From: Sinonovacula constricta
Taxonomy: Eukaryota; Mollusca; Bivalvia; Cardiida; Solecurtidae
Assembly: GCA_007844125.1 (NCBI GenBank)
Contig: CM017568.1
Coordinates: 7,162,675-7,226,674 of the forward strand
Direction of reading: 5' to 3'
DNA length: 64,000 nt
A program made the position numbers and the translations under genes. The notes beneath the pieces were generated by a model. That model made no database searches. It saw nothing but the letters and a program-made list of their open reading frames with translations, and was not told where the DNA came from. Of this stretch, positions 25,961-39,534 are shown piece after piece (within the stretch, counting starts at the first letter, position 1; each line of letters opens with the position of its first letter).

Positions 25961-27099
25961 TCAGACAGCATCCATGTTTTATAGTTTGTCCTTTTGTGGT
26001 GCAAATTTGCATAACATGGTTTCAAAGTTATTGGGTCCCTGATGCTTAATGTTAGGTCCAACAAAAATTTCGTTTTGACGATTTATGAATTATTTAAAAG
26101 CACTATGACTTATAATAACAGTTCGCCATTTTAACTTGATTTACTGAATGCCGTGGTTGTGGACGTAGAGAACATGTAATGCATATCACACTTCCATGCT
26201 TTATCAACTTAATCATACTGACAATCTCTTTCTCTTCGCTGAATACGCCTGCAGTAATGTAAATTTGACAAAAACATTTGTTTGTTACACGAGTGAGCAA
26301 TTTTTACGTAATCAATCATTATCAGATAACCGTTAAATTATCTTAAGTTCACGTGAGAGATTGGGGGAGAGACATGCCAAATAGGCAGAAATTCTGCACA
26401 TGGTCTCAATTTCAACATCATTACCATTTTATCCATTATATTTGACTGAAGCTTTTTAAAGTTGCTGCCGAAGATTGAAAAGCGTTATAATGTTACAGTG
26501 TTATCACAAATTATATGAATAGCATAGGCGTCAACGTCCCTTACATACTACGACTAGGTAAATCTTTGATACATGTAGATACATTCACAAGTTATTAGTA
26601 CGTGAGACTCTTATTCTAGGACTTTCAAATACGAAAGTTGATTGTGATTTGCTACAATGGTTTCTTAAAAAAAAGTATTTGAACCTTACATCTGAAAAAA
26701 TAGACTTATGTACTCAAGATACGCAAGAAAATCGTATTTGTCGTATTAAGATATCGAAAGTGTATTTTGATCCGGGTGAAATTATTCTGAAAAAGCTTTT
26801 TGTGTAGGTAATGAAAGTTCTGTTGAAAGGCATTATTGAACGGTGCGAGTATGATGTTTCCCAAGTATAGTTTTATAAACTGCCACATTGGGTCCCATTG
26901 CCTCGAATCTCAGTCATTATCTTAATTGCCTTTGATCGGGAAACAGAAATAAATACGTTCCCTCTAACGGTAATCTTTGTCCATTTGAGACCCATAGTTG
27001 TTGACATGCCTGTGGTTTTTCAGGTATCACTTTGGTGGATCGAAATATTGAACTCTTGGTAAGACATCGTCGTTATTTGACATGACGTTGTCCTTGATT
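25961..27099. other. No gene recognised
   Basis: Short open frames (60-65 codons) only. Nothing is supportable. Confidence 0.6.
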
Positions 27100-27345
27100 C
27101 CGTTGTTGTTATGTTTTGTTTGTTGATCCTTTTTATAATACATCGCTGCGACCAATTATGATCATTATAGCGACGTCCAGCTATTTTGCTGGAAGGAGGC
27201 CCCAGACTACTGTCTGGGTAGAACCACAGACGCAGCGCAGGTCAGACCTTCTCACACTAAGTCCTTCGTCCCGAACGGGACTCGAGCCCACACGGGGAGA
27301 GGCTAAGCGGTCAGAGGAGTTACAATTCTATCTGACATGAAGTAC
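27100..27345 (-). mobile_element. tRNA-derived SINE-like repeat, family B, nearly complete
   Basis: In reverse orientation this holds the A-rich tail, the TCGCTGCGACCAATTATGATC and GCGACGTCCAGCTATTTTGC blocks, GGCCCCAGACTACTGTCTGG, and the tRNA-like head with a B-box-like GGGCTCGAGTCCC (27278-27290 on the minus strand). It is one of the best copies for defining the family. Confidence 0.78.
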
Positions 27346-27604
27346 GTATCATGTTCATTTATTATTTGCATGTTTGTTTACTCATGTTGATGTATCCGTT
27401 TTATTCCGGATATTGTACTATAATATGCATTTTCTTATTTCAATTATAATTACATATTTAGTAAAGAGTCTGATCATCTATAGACAACCAGAGCACTTAA
27501 TGTTATTAATGTTGTTATGCCAGATCGCAGACAAACGTATTTTGTGGAATTTAGGAGTCAACTAATTTTAAAGCATTATGTACTGAATTTTAAACCATTC
27601 TTGT

Positions 27605-27795
27605 TTTATTAAAGGAATGATATGACAAGGTATTATGGACATTGCAACATATACCAAAAATCACAGGATGAAGTTATTCACATGCAAGTCAAATATGAGA
27701 ACAAATTAAGAACAAATCTGTGATGAGTCAATAAATAAAAAGAGTAAACCCAACAGTTACCGCGTTTAAAAAACTGGTCAACTTCGTAGAAGCCA
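27605..27795 (-). repeat. Dispersed repeat family A, partial copy
   Basis: In reverse orientation this matches the right half (CATTGCAACATATACC, TTATTCACATGCAAGTCAAA, CTGTGATGAGTCA) and continues to CAACAGTTACCGCG. Similarity is lost at the hairpin. Confidence 0.65.
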
Positions 27796-29994
27796 AGAAG
27801 ATAAAATACGTCGGCAAAATTCATAATCTAATACAAAGATTGAAAGTTCTGAAAACTCAAAAAGCGTTATTTACTAGCTTAGTCATATTTTGCGAGATCT
27901 ATGCTAAACTGATATTGTCAGTACCCAGGCAAGGTACATGTCTAGTAACTAGTAGTATTTGTTTTTATCTATCGTCACACATTTGATCATATGGTTCCCA
28001 GCGAAGGACGCCATCGTTGCGGGTGTTCCGAACGTATAGGCGACGTTATGTTACCCACACTTGCAGCGTACTTATATTTGATACTAAAAAAATAACACAA
28101 TCATATCGAATAAATCCCGTATTATTCATGGTCACTGTTTTAAAGTCTAAACATTGGACAAATTAATAAATAGATGCGGACTGTAAATGTCTCTTTATAT
28201 GTCATTCTGTCATGGTGTCTAGCAGCTAGTTGGACACAGTTTGAGCCAATCTTATGGCGCTAAAACCTAGACTAGTGATCCATACTTTATTTTAATTACA
28301 AAGAAAAAATTAACTATCGAGCCAGTCAAAGGGATGTTTATGACAGATGTTCACATCTGTCGTATTTGACAGGTAATTTGTGTAATTAAAAGTGTTATTT
28401 AGAGAAGGTCATATAATTTTTCAAGAATAGCATTTCGCGAATTCTAAGTTTCACTTGTATTTCAAAACACTTTGTGTCTGATTTGTATTTGTTTTATGTG
28501 ACTTTGTTTGCACAAAATTCGTTAGTGAACGATAATACAGTTACTTCTATAGCATGCAGTCCTACGTAATGATGTAAAATTATAGATTATAGATCTTAGT
28601 TTTCATTTCAATACCGATACACATATGTCCCTCGCCTTGAACAGTACAGTTGTTATTCGTTCTACATCCAGTGGTATTTATTGCATATCCACTGTTGTCT
28701 GTTATACATTTAGCGGCTTGTTTGCTACCAATTTATATAGATATCAGCACAGAGTAACGGTAAAGCAATATTGTGACATCGTTGAATTTAAAAGTCACTT
28801 TGATCTCAATAATGAGTTAAGAACGCGTTAAGTTTGTTAGTCTGCACAGAGATCTGCTCGATGAATTAATTTTCGAACTAAAGACACCTACGTTGTTAGC
28901 TTCTCTGCGCAAAACGTACTAAAACACAATGGACAACATTTTTCTTTATAAATTCAGTAAAATTTGGAGCTACCATGTGAATCCCGTATACAGTGCCGTT
29001 AACAATAAAATTCGTCAAAGCTCAACACAACAATGTGAGCGTTGTTAAGCTTGGCTACTTCCAGACTTTCCCAGCCTAAGACCTTGTACTAAAGCGAGCT
29101 TGTTTTCTGAAATGATAAACGAGCAGCAATTAATCAAGAATATTAACGTCTGAACCTAACTTGTAACAAAGCGCCATATACATTGTGCAAACAGGAAAAT
29201 CTGTATTAACTGCCTGTACCGTATATATAGATACATAGCATTTCGGTGTAGGGTATGGTTGAGGTCTGTATGATAATCTGTGTGATTAATACATGTATAT
29301 ATCGTTAAATGCTAATGTATGTTATTATATGTTATATTATATGTAATGAGAAAAACTACATCAAGTGCATCAAAGCAATTATAACATCCATGTCATCACC
29401 AATAATTCTTTTTTTATTTTAATACCACACAGCCTACGACTTCTTGATTTTCAATTGAAATATTATTTACAAGATGCCATGCATTTTGTTATCATAGCTA
29501 ATATTTTATGGTGAGCATACACATGAATAAGTCATATAGAAATGGATTATATGCCGCAACATACATCCGTTAGTGTGATTTAATCTGCTGTTAATATATA
29601 CATGTAAACCATTGAAGACATTATACTTAAATCATAGGTGCCACCTGAACCGAACAAATTCATGAGGAAGTAATTATTATTGCACCCGAACCCCACCCCA
29701 AACAATGCATGTCGTTTCCTTGTACGGCCATTAATTTTATTTTTTATTAATCGTCATATAATTTAAATTATGGCGTCCGTAAGGAACTAGACACAATAAG
29801 ATAACGACGGTTTCGAGAAAAAAAGAATTTGAGAGTAAAGGGTAACACATGTTTGTGCATGATTCAGAAAGTTAATTTCATTTATAGTCAACCATTTTTG
29901 TGTGGTTTTTAACCCATATTCTTTTCTTAACACTATGTGGACAATAATTTTCAATGACGTCACTACTTTCGTTAAAACTTATTATAGAAAATAT
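27796..29994. other. No gene recognised
   Basis: AT-rich DNA. A 68-codon open frame at 28625-28831 has no domain. CRE-like TGACGTCA at 29955 is isolated. Confidence 0.55.
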
Positions 29995-30300
29995 CAGCGC
30001 TTGGACATTTTGTATTCAAAAAGACCGTTTTTCTTTTCATTGCTTGAATTTGAGAAACTCGCCAGGAAGTGCGAGGTTAGAGCTAAGTAAAACCTGTTTA
30101 AGCACCCCAGTCGGTCCATATTGCCGACTGACCGTTCCAAGGCGGTAACTGTCGGGTTTGCTCTTTTCGTTAAATTGCTCATCAGAAATTTGTTCTTACT
30201 TTTCGCTTGGCTTACATGTGAAATACCTTGGTTCTGTGCCTTTTCGGAGTTTGGTATATGTTGCAATGCTCATAGGACTTTGTCATATATTCTTATTAAT
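29995..30300 (+). repeat. Dispersed repeat family A, reference copy
   Basis: This is the fullest copy: a left block with GCGCTTGGACATTTTGTATT, then TTTGAGAAACTCGCC and GGAAGTGCGAGGTTAGAGCT. It has a perfect hairpin CAGTCGG...CCGACTG (30108-30130), an adjacent second inverted pair ACCG...CGGT, the TTTGCTCTTTTCGTTAAA block and a right end around CTCATAGGACTTTGTCATAT. Several overlapping open frames on both strands here reflect its lower AT content and are not genes. Confidence 0.78.
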
Positions 30301-30384
30301 CGATTTTATGCCAATTACCGAAATTATTACCAATGCCTATAATACATTTGCGTTCTGCATTATTCTTTATTGTTTCTTCATAAA

Positions 30385-30420
30385 ACGTCCCACCGACACA
30401 ATTATGGCAAAATTGGTGAT
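30385..30420 (-). mobile_element. Short fragment of SINE family B
   Basis: The string CACCGACACAATTATGGCA, followed by ATTGGTGATGTC, matches the terminal part of family B in reverse orientation. It lies about 85 bp beyond the family A copy. Confidence 0.5.
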
Positions 30421-30447
30421 GTCAAGTTTTTTGTTTTGTTTCGTGTG

Positions 30448-30475
30448 TATGTTTGTTGTTGTTGTTGTTGTTATT
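30448..30475. repeat. (GTT)n microsatellite
   Basis: A short GTT run followed by G/T-rich sequence to about 30550. Confidence 0.85.
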
Positions 30476-30550
30476 TATAGGTTTGCTTGTTGTTGTTTTT
30501 GTCTGTTTTGTTTGTTTTTCGTTATTTTTGGGCGGGGGTGGAGGGACTGT

Positions 30551-31030
30551 TGGTTTTCTTTTGATGGAGATAGACCCTAAGTGCAATGCTCATAACTACC
30601 TCGAAAAACACGATATACACAAAACTGTTTAAATATTGTTTGTTGTAGATAAAAGAAATGAACAATATGTTTGACACTTCTTTGTCAGGCCAAATACAGG
30701 ACGCCTTGTTAATATTTGTATTGTAAAACCATTACAGGAAAATACAGTTTTCTTCTTACACAGCTATTTACGTTAGAACTTCTAATGACAACAAATGGAC
30801 AGGCACATACTTCATGTAAACATTTGGTACAGACAATAAAACATAATGAAAGTTTTGAATCGTTAATGTTGTAATGTCTGTTGTAATCTTCCTTAAAACG
30901 CCATCATGTAATCCCTCTTTAAAAATCTAACAATGCACAAAAAATCTTAAATAATTTGAGAACGCTTAAAATGATTGTAACTCATATACAAGCTGGTGCG
31001 TAACATAGCCGTGCTTTAATAAAATATTGC
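30551..31030. other. No gene recognised
   Basis: Nothing supportable. Confidence 0.6.
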
Positions 31031-31245
31031 TGACTTGTAACAACTCAGCCTCCACCTCGTGGTTTCGAGTCCCTGCCGGGACGAGACCATTCATGTGGTC
31101 AGGTTTTCTGCTTACCTGCGGTGCGTCAGTGGTTCTGCCCAGATAACAGTCTGGGGTCTTCCTCTGTCAATAATTAGCTGAACGTCGCCAATATTGTGTC
31201 GGCGCGATGTAATAAAAACACACTTATAAAAAACAAACAAAAATG
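31031..31245 (+). mobile_element. tRNA-derived SINE-like repeat, family B, nearly complete
   Basis: The plus-strand head contains GTGGTTTCGAGTCCCTGCC, a good RNA polymerase III B-box match (31061-31072). The body follows: CAGGTTTTCTGCTTACC, TGCGGTGCGTCAGTGGTTC, CAGTCTGGGGTCTTCCTCTG, AATTAGCTGAACGTCGCCAA and GTCGGCGCGATGTAATAAAA, then an A/C-rich tail. This copy gives the orientation and head of the family. Confidence 0.8.
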
Positions 31246-32574
31246 GAAATGAATAAAAAATATAACGTGCTTTTATTGTGCAACGTTGTTCCACTTTAAT
31301 ATCTCCCCCGTGCATTTGTAGCCTTGAATTAAAGATTTTCCTCTAATTGAATATCATCGCACAATTCTATTAGAATTACGAGTTGCATTAAACATCTTCA
31401 ATATATTACAATTTAGAACAGAAATGTATGGTACGGTTGATTCAACGTAGAACTCTGTAGTTCTCGTCTGACAATTAGATTATAATAAGAGGGAAAAAGT
31501 AGTTTATCCTGGCATTGGTTTCATTTGCATACTCTTGTTAATCTCATTTATAAAGGCTTATCAAAGGTAGCCAATTATATACTGTAAAAGAGAAGTCCTG
31601 TGGTAAAATAGAATTTTCATAGGCGACGTACAGCGCAAAATGAGGAAAATTAAATTTAAAAACAAAACCAATAAAAATCATACACGAAAATATTAAAATA
31701 ACAATGCCTAATAAATAATAACAAAAACATAGTGTGAATGGGTAATAATGAAAATTAGATTAGATTTAAGCAATACTATATTATTTTTTTTTTCGTTTCA
31801 TACATTTTTTTCTTAATTTCACTTACGTTTCAATTGGATCAGGTTTTCTTTCCTTTTGTGTATATTTCTGAGAGAAACACTAGGAGAACAAATACATTTT
31901 GTAAAGGCTGCAAATAGAAGTTTTACATCAAAGTTGTTTAAAATGCATCTTAATGATTTAAGCTTACGTAATAATCTAACCGCATATAATATTTTAAAAA
32001 GTGTGTATAAGTTTTATTCCAAAAGGCCTTAAAGTGTTTGCAAGATTGAACATGGTTCATAGTGTGCGTGTACATAAATGTTCTTTGCGAAAACGAATAA
32101 CAATGTGAAAAGCAATTTAAGCTGAATACTATGTTCTAAAGTAGTTTCTTATTCATTAACTTGCCCGTACAATTATTATACGTTAGCTACATGTGGAAAG
32201 CCGCAAAGCGAATCTTGTCAGGTTTTGAGTGGTAGACTGTGTCAGAGACAGTGGGAAGTATACATCAAAGCCAATGCGGTAATATCGCATTATATATTGT
32301 CAATCATCGAGCGTGGAAATGTTTCATTTAAGAAACAACTTTGTAAGAAGATTATATATATATTAGCTAGATACAACAGCGTCGGTCTTATTGCCGAAGC
32401 GGTCCACATTAATTCTTACGTTGTGCTTTTTAATAATTTTTTTTTAGTTATGCTGTTACTATGGGATAGTACTAGTTTGTGTTGTTAAGAAAGATTATGT
32501 AATTATTTTTCTGCCTTTGTAAACAAGTATTTCTTTTCTTAATCTTAAATTAAATGCACAACTACATGTACACT
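31246..32574. other. No gene recognised
   Basis: AT-rich DNA with a T-run near 31783. An 87-codon open frame at 32225-32488 has no recognisable domain. Confidence 0.55.
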
Positions 32575-32800
32575 CCTTTCGGAGACAACCAGGAAGTGAA
32601 CCGTAAAACTGCTTAAGCACCACAGTCAGTCATTTTGCCTACGGACAGTTCCAAGACGATTACTGTGTTGTTGTTGTTTTTTGTTATGTGTGTGTTCTCT
32701 ATTCTCAATACTTTCGGTATGTTCACCTTATTTTGTGTGTGCCTTTCTTTATTTGAAGTGCAATACATGTGCAATAGGCTTTTCATATTTCTCTATTCAA
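32575..32800 (+). repeat. Dispersed repeat family A, diverged copy
   Basis: Recognisable blocks are CCAGGAAGTGAACCGTAAAAC, CTTAAGCACCACAGTCAGTC and GACAGTTCCAAGACGATTAC. The hairpin pairing is broken. The right half is poorly conserved. Confidence 0.55.
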
Positions 32801-33000
32801 AGAAATAATTCCTGTTTATACAATCATGATTAATTTGCACTAAAATATTTGCAAATTATGTAACTCACATTGCCGAACAATACAGGATGGGCAGTAAACA
32901 TGCGCAGGGCATCGATTTCCCAATCATTATGCCTTGCCTTAGAGATTCAAATATTCGCCTAAAATACAGCGTTTTTCACGTTATCAATCCTACCATTTTT

Positions 33001-33250
33001 CGTCCTGTATGATATTATACCATGTATTGACATCCTACCATATCTCCTCCTGTATGATATTATGCCATGTATTGACATCCTACCATATCTCTTCATGTAC
33101 GATATTGTGTTATGTATTGACATCCAATACCTCGTCCTGTATGACATAATGCCAAGTATTGACATCCTACCATATCTCGTCCTGCATGGCTTGATGCCAT
33201 GTATTGACATCCTACCATATATCTTCTGCATGGCTTGATGCCATGTATGA
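33001..33250. repeat. 45-bp minisatellite, about 5.5 units
   Basis: Units of 45 bp, one of 42 bp, contain GACATCCTACCATATCTC and TGTATGATATTATGCCATGT. Multiples of three keep a minus-strand frame open with a 15-residue repeat (YGRMSIHGIISYR-like). I interpret this as a repeat artefact. Confidence 0.9.
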
Positions 33251-36200
33251 CCTGTCTAGGGGTGCTAATAATAGAAATCATTCTCGTCGTTCCAAGCAAC
33301 ACCACCAAACCACTTACAATGTCTACGTTTTGTAACGTAAGCAATGTGGAATGTACTCTTTGCCAACAAGACATGGTACGTCTATATATGATAGGCCCTC
33401 ACATAGTCTAGCGCCCACAAACCTTCAGAACATTTAGCCAAGTGCTGTGTGTAGTCCCATCTAACTTTCTACACAAATAGCCAGTTTTCGGTACTACACA
33501 GAGGTCTCCTCCGGCAAATACATCACAAACCCGGTAATAAAAGTTGGTGACGGTTACTTAAAGTGAATAATTGGTTCTTTAATTTTTTACCATCCACTGC
33601 GTATCCAGATCTTTGATTGCAGAATATTTATGACAACCACAAACAATCATCTCCTAGATAGCTAATGTTAGTGACTGTTTCGTATCGTGCACTATAATCA
33701 AAGCTTAAAACATCTAGATGTTGTAGAACTGGTTGTTGCTTGTAGCTGCAATACTTGCGTGCATAGTAGTAGACTTATGAATATGCGAACAGTGATATCA
33801 CTGCACATTTTGTGTGTATATACAGGTTTCAGAAACTTTAGAAAATGCCGGCTGGCAGGCATATGTGTGGGTAATCACTACCAGGCGCAGGTCTTGCATT
33901 CAAAATATAAACTAATATAACCCTATGATTACCACGTTAGACTGTCTACGTTCATTATTTTGTCGTTGATAAAATGGAACCTGCGTAGCAGTAGTTTATG
34001 GGATATGTTAGTCATATTTATTTTATACAGAGTAAATAGTTTTCAGGTCAAAGAAGTAAATGACTGAAGCAAATTATCTATATGATGGCATTTATTGCAA
34101 AATAATTTAACAAGTTTATGGAATGCTGCACACTTTATTTAATTTGTTTAAAAGATATTATCTTTGGCCTTGTATATATGTTAACATTACAGCAATAAGT
34201 CACCATAAAGATTGATTATGCAGTTCAACAATTTTAGGCCTGTTAACTAATGTATTTCAAACGGTAGTTGGTATAGGTATTTAAACCTATCAAATGAATC
34301 ATGCCTGTCTTCCTTCTTTTTTACCAGTCAGAGGATAAAACATTTCTACATCAGTTTTGATTAGAGTTTCTGATAAAAAGTATCGACCAAACAGCTTAAA
34401 ATGCTCTGATATAAACTCCACAACTATACAAACATACTTGTTAAAAGTATGTATAGAAGTTGTTGCACCTGTTGTTGTCTTTGTTTGTGGTATTGATTAG
34501 GGGCGTATCTGACAGGTACGTCAAAACAACGTAGCAAAACCATGATCACAACATTCTACCTCTAGTAGCCGAAGAAATTAAACTCATATGTAATAGTCTT
34601 CATTACAACAAAAATGTGTGTGCTTATTATGTACAAGTGTATGTTGTCGAAGCCTGTGAGGTTGATTGTGTTTGTTTTGTGTTTAAAGTATTGACACATG
34701 TCAAGAAGATCAATGAACATTATTTATTTAGGACTATTTTTGAAAGGTATAAAATAGCAGTGAAGCAATCAATAACTATACTATTTAATCCCAAGATTTG
34801 AAATAATGAGATTTTAGTAAAACACAATCAATCTATACACCGAGGTATAACACTTATAGTGAACTACTTACTTACGTCTCTAATGTTCACATGCCATTTC
34901 TCAAGAGAAATCAGTATAATGATGAATACATTAAAACATTGTCACAAGCTTAAAATTTGACTAAAATAATATAAGCGAAGGCTAATTGTTATAATAAAAA
35001 ACACAATGTAATATACAAAATAAATATTTAAATCAATACGTATACGACACAGATGACAGCACACTCATTATATAACATTTTTATTATTTTTGTGGTTTGG
35101 ATTTGTCCAGCTCCTAAATTTATTTCAAAGCATCATAACGTTTAAATCTGTTATGAAGAATGTAAAGCACTGTCCCTGCCAGAATTATTATGAATATTTA
35201 ACTGTCCTTCCCCTGTGCATAGAGATTTTCAACTTGACTCCAACGTAAATCGGGCACAACAAATACCTGTCCTGTGTTATTCATCATGAAAGGCATATTC
35301 TTGGACACATCAATGCAATAATTATCTGCCTTTACAAACAAGCTCAGGTTACATGTTAATTATTTAACTCACAGAAGAACAGAAGACTTGTTCGGGAGGA
35401 TGCATTACTGGCAAAATTTATGGCATGATATTCATTTCATGATCAAATTCTATCGTCCATCATGTTTGCCAGAAGCATTGTCTAATTGCCGGGTGTGATA
35501 AATTATGAGGCAGTGTTACAACAATGGTATGAACAGCAATGACGTCACAGTTTCTGGCATCCTTTCGGCAATGACAAATAGTATTGACTAAATATTGCTT
35601 TATTCATATAAAACTTCTAATTCCTTTGATTGAACATATCTTCCTATGTTTATGTCCGTAGGAACATTTACGATAAAATCTCAAAAGTTAAATAATCTGA
35701 AGTTATTTCTGCGACGGTATCAGGAAAGTAAATATTCCGCCTGCTTACTCGTTGGCAAGCTGCCGATTTTTTTCCGGATAACGAAGATTCTGAACCGTCT
35801 GTATTGTTTTTGTTGTTGTTGTTGTTTTGCAATGTTCATGTATTTTAACTTTTTGTACTGTTACTTAACAAGAATACAAGAGGTGCTCACTGTTCTTAGT
35901 CTCACTTTAGTGAGATATTTTATTGATTCGTCTTTTTAAAGAAAATACAAAATTTTGCGCAATGTTAATCTATTAAGGAAAGACCTTTGATAGTTAATTT
36001 TATTTCCCAATCCTTCAATCTCCATTGTATTTGCCAAAATATGTTTTCTTTCATTTCTTTTCTAAACACAATAATGTGAACTTTGGTAAGCTCGGTGACG
36101 TCAACCCGATTCTGACAAAATATCGTTTAATCATCATTAATATATTTACTTGAAAGGACTGCAAAGAAATCATTCCAAATATATCATACTTTATATTTCA

Positions 36201-37484
36201 ATTCGCCGACTTGTCAAATAATAAAATTTACCTTTTAACAAACAATGCGTAATTTGTTCTGACAAAAAGGACTTTGAATTGGTCAGATGTCACAAAAATT
36301 AATTTAATATCAATGTTATTTTATTTTTGTTTATTTATGATCATTATCTGATTTTTACTTAAAGTGTTGAAAATTGACTTTAAAATGTTTTGGCAGTTCT
36401 AAAGTATTTTTACTTGCAAGTGATTATTTCTGCAGATATTCACCCGATCATGTAGAAAGATGAAATCGATCATACAGGACTTTTTGGTTTTGGATAAGTA
36501 GCTACTCACTGATTTTGTTAAATAGTATATTTTATTACCATTTCTTTAAAAGTATCAATAAATTATAGCAACACATCAAAAATAGATACATGATTTCCTC
36601 TAATGATTTATGTATGCAAGGAGAAAACAAACCACACACTTTTCCTGTGACGTTAGCGTCAGTAAAGTTCTTTTTCTTGTGACACCATTGTCAGTGTCAT
36701 ATTTCTGACTACTATAAACAAGAACAAGGATTACTGGCGGAAAATGTCATTTTTAAAAGTTATTTGTTAAAATAAATCTGTTTTATGTTGACATCTTACA
36801 ATTTATATGGTAAGACACAACTCTTTTATGTTTGATAAATTTCCTGGGAATTTAAAAATAATACCGAATAACGGCCTTTGGTGGTCGACCTTTTAATTCA
36901 GTGGTTACTGTATTGGCTTCTACTAAAACATCCTTGGGACGAATTGATCAGCTACGCTTGGTTACAACTGTCAGTCATATGATGAGAGCTCGTCAGAAAT
37001 TTAACGTTACTGTCCGAAAATAGACTTCAGATGCCAAAATGGCTTCGCGTAATAATAAATTATTAGAGTTCTTGCAAAATAAAAAAGAGGAAGGGTTGTG
37101 GGCCTCCATTAACTTTCAATATAACTAGCTTTCTGTGGTTATTGATATAAACCATATCACTCTTGCAAATATCATTATACGTCACTACAAAGCAAACACA
37201 AAAACAATGGTTGAATTCTGAATCATATCCATGTACTATGGATGAAAAGGATTCATTTATACCTTACAAATGAGTATCGTATTTTTAGCCTAAAGGTTAC
37301 GAAACTGGCTTATCACTCCGTCGGCACGACTGTCAGTCGTAAGAATCAAATACAGAAAATTATTACATTTTTGTTTGCAAATTAAACTGTGGCAACAATT
37401 CATTGCATTAGTAATAATCCACACTAAAATTAAGATAAAGTCGTCTTCATGAGATACAATTAAGACTGGTAGTTGAATAATATT
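33251..37484. other. No gene recognised
   Basis: Mostly AT-rich. 33250-33550 is visibly less AT-rich than its surroundings and could hide an exon or non-coding RNA, but I found no convincing frame with splice sites. Open frames at 33687-33920 and 35646-35939 (77 and 97 codons) have no domain, the latter being Cys/Phe-rich from a TTG run. Confidence 0.5.
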
Positions 37485-37555
37485 GTCATGTTTCTTTGCA
37501 CCTTTAACTGTATGTTACAATACTCATAGAACCATGTCATTTTACTTTTTACAAC
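37485..37555 (+). repeat. Dispersed repeat family A, small right-end fragment
   Basis: The strings TTTGCACCTTTAACTGTATG, TTACAATACTCATAGAAC and CATGTCATTT resemble the right end of family A (compare 45285-45330). No hairpin is present. Confidence 0.4.
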
Positions 37556-39534
37556 TCGCACTATTGTTTCAAATCTGTAACTAGGTTTCAGTTGCCGAAT
37601 CATTTCCGCAATTTGTATTATTAAGGATATTTAGGTTTATTGATGATTTAATAACATAATATTTAATATATTCCCGAGAGGTTTATACTAAAACGCATTA
37701 CAATTAGCTCCAGACAAAAGATGGTTAGGTCTCGTTTAAGTGTTACATTAAGTTTGAATGTTTTGCCTGAATGTAGATCTTTCATATTTTCTTACTATAT
37801 TATATTTAAATAACGTTTAACAATACATCTAAACTTATACCTAAAATGTTTTCTGATATCCTCTATTAACTCATTTTATTGACTTATATTATTTTCAGAA
37901 ATATTTAGCCGATATAAGAATACCCTACTGTTACTTCATACAAATATGAGAGTGCGAGTGTGTGTGCGTGTACTAAGACGTTGACTTTCCTTAGGCAACA
38001 TCGCTGTTTGACAAGTTTAGCATTGAAAACTATGAAAGAATATACCGAGATAAATGATACAAGAAAATGCACTTTTATAAGCACTGCTACTGCAAAGATT
38101 TTTTCGAAAATACCAGTAGTTTAAAAATAAGCATCTCTTTCTAAAATACATTCAATGTCTTTTGCAATTGACGAATGCAGAAAGAAACAGAGAATCATCT
38201 TTAAATTCTTAGCACCAACGCATTTTCAATTATTCGCATTTATACTTGATCAGACGGTATCTGGCAGCAGTTTTCAGAACATTATAATGTGTGAATACAT
38301 GTGGAACATGTCAATTTAAAAACCATAGTTCTAGGAGATAACGAGATAAAAATGTGATAAAGTTATATTTATCATTATTTCCTGACAAGAAGTAATCTGT
38401 TATCTAGACAAATGAAATACAGATAAAGGTTCGAATATTCAAATGTTTAATGGGATGCCTATTTGTCGACATTAAAACTATTTCTATCTTTCCTTACCTT
38501 TGGTCTATCACCTAGAAAAGTAATGGACATAAATTGCTTTGGTTTTGGAACATATTTTATACCTTCATATATAATAACTATGTATTATATGCATAAATAT
38601 ACCACTCACGCACCGTAATCAAGAAATTTGGTTATGTCGTAAGCCGACGTCTTCATTACCATGTTAAGCGTTATAAATGCATGCCATCACCCAACGTGTC
38701 AACCTTGAACATGGGGATGTTGCGACAATATCTATAATGCTTGTTATTAATATGTGTTTTATATATCTCATTAACACCTATGTTAGTTCTCCATGATTCT
38801 TTTCAGCAAATGTCTCATTATTTTGTTATAAATCTTTAACATTGGTAGTTTGCACAAAGTTACAATAATGGTGTATCACAACTTTTTGTCAAAGGTTTTA
38901 CAGAGTAGTAACGCAATTTTCTTTTCATCTTTATTATAAAAAATTTCCCAGGTCGCAGGAGTTAATAGCGCATACTTTCTCGTTTTCGTAATTACATTTT
39001 CTATCTGAAATTAATCATTTCAAAGAGCCCTGTGAAATACATCAAATCGTTTTTATTATTTAATTAGCTTTCATCATATAAACCCTCGGATAATCGCATC
39101 TTCTTTTGTGGCACTTACTGATATACATAGAACATGATGTCAACCAAGCCAGGTATGCTTACTGATTAATCATGACCAGTTTAATATATGTGTAGTTAAT
39201 CTCATCATAGGTTTCCACAAGGATACTTATTGTATCAGTAATATATCATTTTGTAATGATTACACATGATTAGTTTGTTGTTGGTTCGGCAACTTTGTGC
39301 AAATATTTTATAAACTCGAACTCTTACTTATATTAGTGGTAGGATCTCATAGAGTATCTCAGACAAATACCTGCTTTGCAACTGAATATGTCAGTTGCAG
39401 GTGATATCATCGTTTGTTAATATCTGTAAAAATGTGTAATTGTAAATGCATTTATTGACATGTCAGTCAAAGGGCATGCTGTTTTATAAAACTTACTTGT
39501 TTCTATATATCTTTAGATATAAAAATGTGGGAAA
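37556..39534. other. No gene recognised
   Basis: AT-rich DNA, nothing supportable. Confidence 0.6.

Noticed and set aside
29950..29962. CRE-like TGACGTCA sites as regulatory elements
   Set aside because: Isolated 8-mers here and near 35541. No promoter context nearby.
30158..30580. 140-codon hydrophobic open frame
   Set aside because: It runs from family A repeat through a SINE fragment into a GTT microsatellite. The Val/Phe/Cys richness comes from G/T-rich low-complexity DNA.
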